Below, in pieces: positions 1 to 5,170 of a DNA stretch of 6,584 nt. The notes under the pieces were generated by a model, which worked only from the letters and a program-made list of their open reading frames with translations, was not told where the DNA came from and did not search any database. Each line of letters starts with the position of its first letter. Position 1 is the stretch's first letter. The translations under genes and the position numbers were made by a program. This DNA comes from Saprospiraceae bacterium (GTDB lineage: Bacteria; Bacteroidota; Bacteroidia; Chitinophagales; Saprospiraceae), in NCBI GenBank assembly GCA_007128085.1, contig SKYC01000170.1, forward strand, positions 1 through 6,584, given 5' to 3'.

Positions 1-1
1 A

Positions 2-58
2 GATTTTAGCGAAATTGAAAATATGTTAAAAAATAAAAGCAAAACGAATGAGCAGTAA
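2..58 (+). CDS. Possible 3' end of an unseen upstream gene (partial)
   Basis: A reading frame that is open at the window edge encodes about 18 residues (DFSEIENMLKNKSKTNEQ) and stops at TAA 56-58, overlapping the first 11 bases of kynA in another frame. The tail is hydrophilic and rich in Lys, Asn and Glu, as many protein C-termini are. Overlapping gene ends are also the style elsewhere in this cluster: kynA/ACMSD overlap by 4 bases and kynU/kmo by 8. If real, this would be the preceding cistron of the same operon. The piece is too short to identify, and an open frame of 18 codons in A-rich DNA can occur by chance, so this is only a suggestion. Confidence 0.3.
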   Translation, partial: DFSEIENMLKNKSKTNEQ

Positions 59-1154
59 ATACACCAGTATACATTATCACAAATACCTTCAGTTGGATCG
101 GATACTCTCCGCTCAGGATCCCCGATCTGCTATGGATGGAAAGCCCGCCCACGACGAAATGCTTTTTATCATTATACATCAGGTTTACGAGCTTTGGTTC
201 AAGGAAATCATCCACGACCTCAGCTCCGTAATGGATATGTTCCATGAAGACGATGTAGATGAAAAAAGCATACGGGTGGCCGTAGCGCGACTCGAACGCA
301 TAATTGAAATTCAGAAAATCCTCATCCAGCAAATCAGGGTACTGGAAACCATGACTTCTCTGGACTTCCTCGACTTCCGGAACTAACTGTTTCGCGCTTC
401 GGGGTTTCAGTCCCATCAGTTCAGAATGGTGGAGTTGATGTTGGGCCTAAAAGAAAATAAGAGGATAACTTATAATGAGGAGTCCTACAAAGAAGCTTTT
501 GCGAAAGAACAGAAGGAGCAACTCGAGAAACTCGAGCAATCCCCTTCCATGCTGGATCTTTTAGAGGCCTGGCTGGAACGAACTCCCTTTTTAGAATTTC
601 GCGACTTCAACTTTCTCACCGAGTACAAATCAGCTGTTAAAAATATGCTGAGGGAGGAATCCGAGGCCATACAGAATTCCGAAATGCTGACTGAGCAGGA
701 AAAGAAAATGAGGTTGCAAATGCTCGGAGATACGGACAGCTATTTTGCAACTGTTCTCGATGAAAACAAGCACAATGAACTGGTAGATAAAGGCGAATTA
801 AACATTAGTTATAAATCGACCATGGCAGCCCTTCTCATCAATTTATACAGAGACGAGCCCATTCTGCAGATGCCTTATCTCTTAATTTCCAAGCTGCTCG
901 AAGTGGAGGATCTTTTGACCGGTTGGCGGTTCAGACATGCACAAATGGTAATGAGAATGCTGGGCAGAAAAACGGGCACCGGTGGGTCTTCCGGCCATAA
1001 ATACCTCAAAAAAACGGCCGATGAACACAAAATATTTATCGACTTTCACAATATATCCACACTGCTTATCCCCCGGTCAAAATTACCTGAATTGCCGAAT
1101 GATTTAAAAAGAGAACTCGGTTTTTATTTTACAGAAAAAAAGAATAACCAATGA
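48..1154 (+). pseudogene. kynA: Tryptophan 2,3-dioxygenase, interrupted by an in-frame stop codon
   Basis: This is a heme dioxygenase that opens the indole ring of L-tryptophan to give N-formylkynurenine, the first step of the kynurenine pathway. The frame from ATG 48 would give 368 codons, but codon 113 (384-386) is TAA. It separates a 112-residue N-terminal part (48-386) from a 242-codon C-terminal part that has its first ATG at 426. By comparison with human TDO, the N-part holds Tyr10, Tyr13, Phe40, His44, Phe107 and Arg111 of the tryptophan pocket (HDEMLF...HQVYELWF, LDFLDFRN). The C-part holds the proximal heme ligand His171 (WRFRH) and Thr185 in GTGGSSG (numbered from Met 426). Neither half alone could form the active site, and a restart at 426 would lose the conserved SGFQS segment. 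No frameshift or other stop is present, so the lesion is either recent or a sequence error. Family identity is certain; functional state is not. Confidence 0.9.
384..386 (+). other. In-frame TAA stop inside kynA
   Basis: The codons around this point read DFRN-stop-LFRASGFQS. Human TDO reads DFREYLSPASGFQS at the same place, so TAA stands where a tyrosine (TAT or TAC) is expected, one third-position change away. Reassignment of TAA in this organism is ruled out within the window: ACMSD, kynU and kmo all end with TAA at the family's normal C-terminus. The 5' piece of the gene would yield a truncated 112-residue product. Confidence 0.95.
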
Positions 1155-2185
1155 TAAAAGTCAATGGAAAAGAATTGCTAAAAGTAGACATTCACACCCA
1201 TATTATGCCCGAACATATGCCCCGATGGGCGAAAAAATTCGGGTACGGTGGATTCATTCACCTCGACCACCACAAACCGTGCTGTGCGAGGATGATGATG
1301 GACGATAAGTTTTTTCGGGAAGTCATGGACAATTGCTGGGATCCGGATAGCCGGATCAAAGACTGTCAATCTTTCAATGTCGACGTTCAGGTACTCTCCA
1401 CCATTCCGGTTCTTTTCAGTTACTGGGCAAAACCCAAAGACGCTCTGGACGTATCTAAATTTCTCAACGACCACATTGCCGACATTGTCAGAAGGTATCC
1501 AAAAAAGTTTATCGGTCTCGGCACACTGCCCATGCAGGATCCGAATCTGGCCGTCAAAGAACTGGAGAGATGTGTCAATGAACTCGGCCTTGCAGGAGTG
1601 GAGATCGGATCTCACATCAACGACTGGAATCTTTCCGACCCGGAAGTATTCCCCGTTTTTGAAGCAGCTGCTGAATTGGGTGCTTCTGTATTTGTTCACC
1701 CCTGGGACATGATGGGCAAAAGCAAAATGGAAAAATACTGGTTGCCCTGGCTGGTGGGTATGCCGGCTGAAACTTCTCTGGCCATTTGCTCTATGATTTT
1801 CGGCGGTGTTTTTGAAAGGCTGCCCGATTTGAAAGTAGCATTCGCTCATGGAGGCGGTTCTTTTCCCGCGACCATAGGAAGAATTGAACACGGCTACAAC
1901 GTAAGACCCGACCTCTGTGCCATTGACAACGATGTCAACCCCAAATCCTACCTCGGTAAATTTTACCTGGACTCGCTGGTCCACGACCCAAAAATGCTGG
2001 ACTATATCGTAGAGCTCATGGGGGCAGACCGCATCGCTTTGGGTACAGATTACCCCTTTCCACTGGGAGAGTTAGAGCCGGGTAAATTAATCGAAAGTAT
2101 GCCCTACGACACCAAAAAAATGGAACTGCTACTCAGCGGATCAGCCCTGGATTGGTTGGGACTGCAAAAAGAACAATTTATCTAA
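1151..2185 (+). CDS. ACMSD: 2-amino-3-carboxymuconate-6-semialdehyde decarboxylase (ACMSD)
   Basis: This zinc-dependent, amidohydrolase-superfamily decarboxylase converts ACMS, the ring-cleavage product of 3-hydroxyanthranilate, to 2-aminomuconate semialdehyde. That diverts it from spontaneous cyclisation to quinolinate. The 344-residue protein has a full-length TIM-barrel fold pattern. Visible metal ligands are His15 and His17 (DIHTH), His183 (FVHPWD) and Asp300 (GTDYPFPLGELEPGK). The catalytic His233 lies in FAHGGG. Arg56 and Arg244 match the substrate-carboxylate arginines of the human enzyme with constant spacing. Other signatures are NCWDP, FSYWAKP, GLGTLPMQ and YWLPWLVGMPAET, all close to the animal enzyme. 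The start ATG overlaps the kynA stop (ATGA, 1151-1154), suggesting translational coupling; there is no Shine-Dalgarno motif. About nine residues precede the human start, which is normal variation. Cytosolic; no signal peptide. Confidence 0.97.
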   Translation: MIKVNGKELLKVDIHTHIMPEHMPRWAKKFGYGGFIHLDHHKPCCARMMMDDKFFREVMDNCWDPDSRIKDCQSFNVDVQVLSTIPVLFSYWAKPKDALDVSKFLNDHIADIVRRYPKKFIGLGTLPMQDPNLAVKELERCVNELGLAGVEIGSHINDWNLSDPEVFPVFEAAAELGASVFVHPWDMMGKSKMEKYWLPWLVGMPAETSLAICSMIFGGVFERLPDLKVAFAHGGGSFPATIGRIEHGYNVRPDLCAIDNDVNPKSYLGKFYLDSLVHDPKMLDYIVELMGADRIALGTDYPFPLGELEPGKLIESMPYDTKKMELLLSGSALDWLGLQKEQFI

Positions 2186-2209
2186 TTTTAATAGTCATAT
2201 TACAGCCGG

Positions 2210-2243
2210 CCTTCGACCGGTATTTTTACTGCCGGTCAAAAGG
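2210..2243 (+). repeat. Imperfect inverted repeat in the kynU leader
   Basis: CCTT-C-GACCGG (2210-2220) can pair with CCGGTC-AA-AAGG (2232-2243). This gives a stem of six plus four base pairs with a small 1x2 internal loop and an 11-base loop that contains a T-run. It sits in the 110-base gap between the ACMSD stop and the kynU ATG, the only sizeable gap inside the cluster. It could be an mRNA-processing or attenuating hairpin or an operator. No T-run follows the stem, so it is not a standard terminator. Pairing is seen in the sequence; function is unknown. Confidence 0.4.
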
Positions 2244-2295
2244 GATTGCTTTAAATTTAGCATCGGCAATTACAGGTATAGAAAAACTAAAACAG

Positions 2296-3561
2296 ATGAG
2301 AATAAATATACCTCAATACATTGAGGAACTGGATGCTTCTGATCCTTTATCCTCCTTTAGAGAGGAGTTTAATATTCCTGCGCTTTTTCACGAAAAACCA
2401 TGTATCTACCTATGTGGCAATTCCCTCGGGCTACAGCCCAAAAAAGCCAAAGATTACGTGCAAATGGAAATGGACAAATGGGCCGAAATGGGAGTCGAAG
2501 GCCACGTCAAAGGAAAGTATCCCTGGATGCCTTATCACGAATTTCTAACCGAAAAAATGAGTGCGGTAGTGGGAGGTAATACGGAAGAGGTCGTGGTCAT
2601 GAACTCCCTTTCCGTGAACCTGCATTTGCTCATGGTGTCTTTTTACAGGCCCAAAAAAGAAAAATACAAAATACTCATAGAGTACAATCCATTTCCCAGC
2701 GACAGGTACGCTGTAGAATCGCAGCTAAAATTTCACGGTTATAAACCGGAGGATGCCATTATTGAACTCCAACCGGAAGCGGGATCCGAAATCGTGACCA
2801 AACGTCAGATTGAAGAAGTATTCAAGAGAGAGGGGGATAAAATAGCAATGACCCTCATCGGTGGCGTAAACTACTACAGTGGCCAGTACTACGACATTGA
2901 GTACATTACCCGTCTAGCTCATAAACACGGAGCCATTGCGGGTTTTGACTTTGCTCACGGAGCCGGCAATGTACCACTTCAGTTGCACGATTGGGGGGTC
3001 GACTTTGCCGCCTGGTGCTCCTACAAATACCTCAATTCCGGGCCCGGAGCCCTCTCGGGTGTTTTTATTCACAACCGACATGCTGAACGTTTCGACCTAC
3101 CCCGGTTCACCGGCTGGTGGGGTCACGATAAAAATACGCGTTTTAAAATGGATCCGAAATTCGTACCCATGCCCGGTGCCGAGGGATGGCAACTCAGCAA
3201 TCCACCTATCCTTCCAATGGCTTGTATGCAAGCTTCTCTCGAATTGTTTGACCGGGCCGGTATGGAGCGAATAAGAGAGAAAAGTGAAAAAATGTCAGCG
3301 CTCTGCGAAAAATTAATTACTGAAACAGATGGGTCTCGCATAGAAATCATCACCCCCTCCAACCCTTCAGAAAGAGGTAGCCAGTTGTCCATTCGGGTAG
3401 TCGATGCCGACAAAGGGTTGTTTGATCGGTTGTCGAAGTCAGGAGTTATTGCAGACTGGAGAGAACCCGATGTAATCCGGATTGCACCTGCACCTCTTTA
3501 CAACACTTTTAAGGAGGTGTACCAATTTTGCGAAATTCTTAAAAACTGTATGCATGAATAA
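2296..3561 (+). CDS. kynU: Kynureninase, 3-hydroxykynurenine-preferring type by residue pattern
   Basis: This pyridoxal-phosphate enzyme (fold type I) cleaves 3-hydroxykynurenine or kynurenine to 3-hydroxyanthranilate or anthranilate plus alanine. ATG 2296 gives 421 residues beginning MRINIPQYIEELDASDP, which fits the family N-terminus. The frame is open further upstream (to a TTG at 2152, inside ACMSD), but that stretch has no family resemblance. Motifs in order: GNSLGLQP (41-48), FPSDRYA (133-139) for cofactor stacking, Asp218 and His221 in DFAHGAGN, and the Schiff-base Lys244 in WCSYKYLNSGPG. GWWGHDKNTRFKM, SNPPIL and the C-terminal RIAPAPLYN follow. His70, Ser301 and Asn302 match human His102, Ser332 and Asn333, the residues tied to preference for 3-hydroxykynurenine, which fits the neighbouring kmo. 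The 3' end overlaps kmo by 8 bases. No Shine-Dalgarno motif is present. Confidence 0.97.
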   Translation: MRINIPQYIEELDASDPLSSFREEFNIPALFHEKPCIYLCGNSLGLQPKKAKDYVQMEMDKWAEMGVEGHVKGKYPWMPYHEFLTEKMSAVVGGNTEEVVVMNSLSVNLHLLMVSFYRPKKEKYKILIEYNPFPSDRYAVESQLKFHGYKPEDAIIELQPEAGSEIVTKRQIEEVFKREGDKIAMTLIGGVNYYSGQYYDIEYITRLAHKHGAIAGFDFAHGAGNVPLQLHDWGVDFAAWCSYKYLNSGPGALSGVFIHNRHAERFDLPRFTGWWGHDKNTRFKMDPKFVPMPGAEGWQLSNPPILPMACMQASLELFDRAGMERIREKSEKMSALCEKLITETDGSRIEIITPSNPSERGSQLSIRVVDADKGLFDRLSKSGVIADWREPDVIRIAPAPLYNTFKEVYQFCEILKNCMHE

Positions 3562-4924
3562 GAAAAGAGACCAAAAAGTCGCGGTAGTAGGTGGAGGCTT
3601 ATGCGGCACCCTGCTCGCCATCCGATTAAAACAAAGAGGTTTTACGGTCGCCGTATATGAGAAAAGGCCCGATATGAGAAAGGCCGACATCAGTGCAGGC
3701 AGATCCATCAATCTCGCACTGTCCAACAGGGGGTTAAAAGCCCTTGAACTGATTGGACTGAGAGACAAAGTCGATCAATTGACCATACCCATGAAGGGTA
3801 GAATGCTGCACGATATCCACGGGCAAGCCAGGCTTTCACCATACAGTGGCAGAGCGTCCGACTACATCAACTCCATTTCGCGGGGTGATCTCAACAGTTT
3901 ACTTTATGACGAGGCGGAAAAATCGGGAATACCCATATTTTTCAACCACTCCTGCATCTCGACAGAGCCGGATCTGGGTCATTTCACATTTTCAGATGGC
4001 GACGGAAATACCGTCCATGTCCAGGCAGACTGTATTTTCGGTACGGACGGAGCGGGGAGTGCGGTCAGACAATCCGCCATGGAGAGGAGCAATTGGCTTC
4101 GCTTTGATTATAGCCAGTCCTTTCTCAGTCACGGATATAAAGAGCTGTCGATTCCCCCTTCAGAAGAGGAGTCTTTCCGGATTGAGCCCCGTGTTTTACA
4201 CATTTGGCCGAGGAAAGAATTTATGATGATCGGCTTACCCAATCCCGACAAAACATTTACCATAACTCTGTTTTTACCGTTTGAAGGAAAAAATGGTTTT
4301 CATTCCATTGCATCTGATGAGGATATTATGGAATACTTTAAAAAATGGTTTCCGGATGCAGTACCACATATGCCACAGTTACTGCAAGAATACCGCGAAA
4401 ATCCCACCTCCAGTCTCGGCACCATCCGTTGCTACCCCTGGAAAATAGGTAAAAAAACTTGTCTACTCGGTGATGCAGCACACGCCATCGTACCTTTTTA
4501 TGGACAGGGAATGAATTGCGCATTTGAGGATGTAGTGGTACTGGACAAAATCATGGATTCTTCCCCTGCCAATTGGGGGGCTATTTTTGAAGCATTTCAA
4601 CAAGCTAGAAAACCGGATGCCGATGCCATTGCCGATCTGGCAATCGACAATTTTATTGAAATGCGGGATAAAGTGGCCGACCCGGCATTTATGTTGAAAA
4701 GAAAACTCGAACTAGAGTTGGAAAAAAACCATGAGGAGTACTTCTCAAAGTACTCACTGGTCACTTTTAGAGAGGATGTCCCCTACTCCACGGCTATGCA
4801 ATTGGGCAGAGAACAAGACCGGTTTTTGCTAAAACTGGCAGAGGATAAAAAGGAAGTCGAGGATTTTGACCAGATAGCAATAATGAAAAAAGTAAAAGCA
4901 CTTTACAAAAAATACGGCTTATAA
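3554..4924 (+). CDS. kmo: Kynurenine 3-monooxygenase (FAD-dependent)
   Basis: This class A flavoprotein hydroxylase uses NADPH and oxygen to convert L-kynurenine to 3-hydroxykynurenine, the substrate for the upstream kynureninase. ATG 3554 gives 456 residues (MNKKRDQKVAVVGGGLCG). The frame extends to a TTG at 3482 within kynU, but the added residues precede the FAD fold and are not expected. The Rossmann motif GGGLCG is at 13-18, with Glu36 ending strand 2 for the ribose. The second FAD motif GTDGAGSAVR is at 163-172 and the GD motif LLGDAAHAIVPFYGQGMN at 304-321, nearly identical to human KMO. Arg83 (GRMLH) and Tyr104 (DYINSISR) likely contact the substrate carboxylate, as Arg85 and Tyr99 do in human KMO. 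The C-terminus is charged and has no membrane anchor, unlike the mitochondrial enzyme, so the protein should be soluble. It overlaps kynU by 8 bases and is the last gene before a terminator-like region. Confidence 0.97.
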   Translation: MNKKRDQKVAVVGGGLCGTLLAIRLKQRGFTVAVYEKRPDMRKADISAGRSINLALSNRGLKALELIGLRDKVDQLTIPMKGRMLHDIHGQARLSPYSGRASDYINSISRGDLNSLLYDEAEKSGIPIFFNHSCISTEPDLGHFTFSDGDGNTVHVQADCIFGTDGAGSAVRQSAMERSNWLRFDYSQSFLSHGYKELSIPPSEEESFRIEPRVLHIWPRKEFMMIGLPNPDKTFTITLFLPFEGKNGFHSIASDEDIMEYFKKWFPDAVPHMPQLLQEYRENPTSSLGTIRCYPWKIGKKTCLLGDAAHAIVPFYGQGMNCAFEDVVVLDKIMDSSPANWGAIFEAFQQARKPDADAIADLAIDNFIEMRDKVADPAFMLKRKLELELEKNHEEYFSKYSLVTFREDVPYSTAMQLGREQDRFLLKLAEDKKEVEDFDQIAIMKKVKALYKKYGL

Positions 4925-4925
4925 A

Positions 4926-4951
4926 CCGGGTTACATCTTTTTAAAGCCCGG
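4926..4951 (+). repeat. Hairpin immediately after the kmo stop
   Basis: CCGGGTT (4926-4932) pairs with AGCCCGG (4945-4951), seven pairs including one G-T wobble, around a 12-base loop. It begins one base after the kmo stop codon. No T-run follows, so on its own it is not a classical terminator; it could protect the 3' end of the kyn mRNA. The CCCGG arm (4947-4951) could instead pair with CCGGG at 4964-4968, which would compete with the next hairpin. Confidence 0.45.
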
Positions 4952-4959
4952 CCAAACCG

Positions 4960-5003
4960 AACCCCGGGTTTACTTAAGTTCCGACCTGGGTTTTTGGATT
5001 TTT
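4960..5003 (+). terminator. Probable intrinsic terminator of the kyn cluster
   Basis: AACCC-c-GGGT (4960-4969, one bulged C) pairs with ACCTGGGTT (4984-4992), a stem of nine pairs including one wobble. The 14-base loop contains the palindrome ACTTAAGT (4972-4979). T-runs at 4991-4995 and 4999-5003 overlap and follow the stem. Its place just downstream of kmo, before an unrelated gene on the same strand, fits an end-of-operon terminator. The T-run is broken by GGA, so efficiency is uncertain. No energy calculation was done. Confidence 0.5.
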
Positions 5004-5027
5004 CCTATCTTAGCCCTTCGGGAAAAA
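4999..5027 (+). repeat. Perfect 7-bp inverted repeat upstream of the biotin carboxylase gene
   Basis: TTTTTCC (4999-5005) and GGAAAAA (5021-5027) form a perfect inverted repeat with a 15-base spacer. The spacer holds TATCTTAG (5006-5013), one base from the Bacteroidota -7 consensus TAnnTTTG. I found no TTG or TTTG at the usual distance upstream, so a promoter is not supported. The repeat could be an operator, a second terminator stem, or chance in A/T-rich DNA. The rest of the 246-base gap, through 5170, shows no gene and no RNA gene I can recognise. Confidence 0.35.
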
Positions 5028-5170
5028 GAGTCTGAATACAGTCAAGATGCATCGATTGTATTGTAGATTGGCAATGATTCGTCCAAAACTGTGAATTAGA
5101 ACGAGAGACAAAAAAGTTTGACCTTGAATTTTTGCATCCGCAACCATATATCCAGTAAAAAATTAGACAC

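Noticed and set aside
384..386. Reassigned genetic code with TAA as a sense codon
   Set aside because: TAA ends ACMSD, kynU and kmo at normal family lengths in this same window.
384..428. Genuine two-subunit (split) TDO with a second gene starting at ATG 426
   Set aside because: A restart at 426 omits the conserved LxPASGFQS segment, the Met is an ordinary in-frame residue, and there is no spacing or initiation signal; a nonsense codon explains the data better.
1178..1984. 268-codon open frame on the minus strand opposite ACMSD
   Set aside because: It lies wholly within the clearly coding ACMSD gene, its composition resembles no family I know, and it is explained as a shadow of the sense codons.
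2252..2260. TAAATTTAG as a Bacteroidota -7 promoter element for kynU
   Set aside because: It has one mismatch to TAnnTTTG and no TTTG or TTG at the expected distance upstream; in A/T-rich DNA such matches are frequent.
2152..2295. N-terminal extension of kynureninase from an upstream TTG
   Set aside because: The 48 extra residues do not resemble the family, they begin inside ACMSD, and ATG 2296 gives the expected N-terminus.
3511..3518. Perfect Shine-Dalgarno-like AGGAGGTG upstream of kmo
   Set aside because: It is about 35 bases from ATG 3554, far beyond working distance, with no in-frame start just after it. It simply encodes Lys-Glu-Val in KynU.
3482..3553. N-terminal extension of kmo from TTG 3482
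   Set aside because: The residues precede the FAD-binding strand without family similarity and come from out-of-frame kynU codons; ATG 3554 gives the usual short lead-in to the GxGxxG motif.
5117..5134. TTTG (5117) plus AATTTTTG (5127) as an accC promoter
   Set aside because: The two elements are only a few bases apart instead of about 20, and the second has a mismatch at the TA position.
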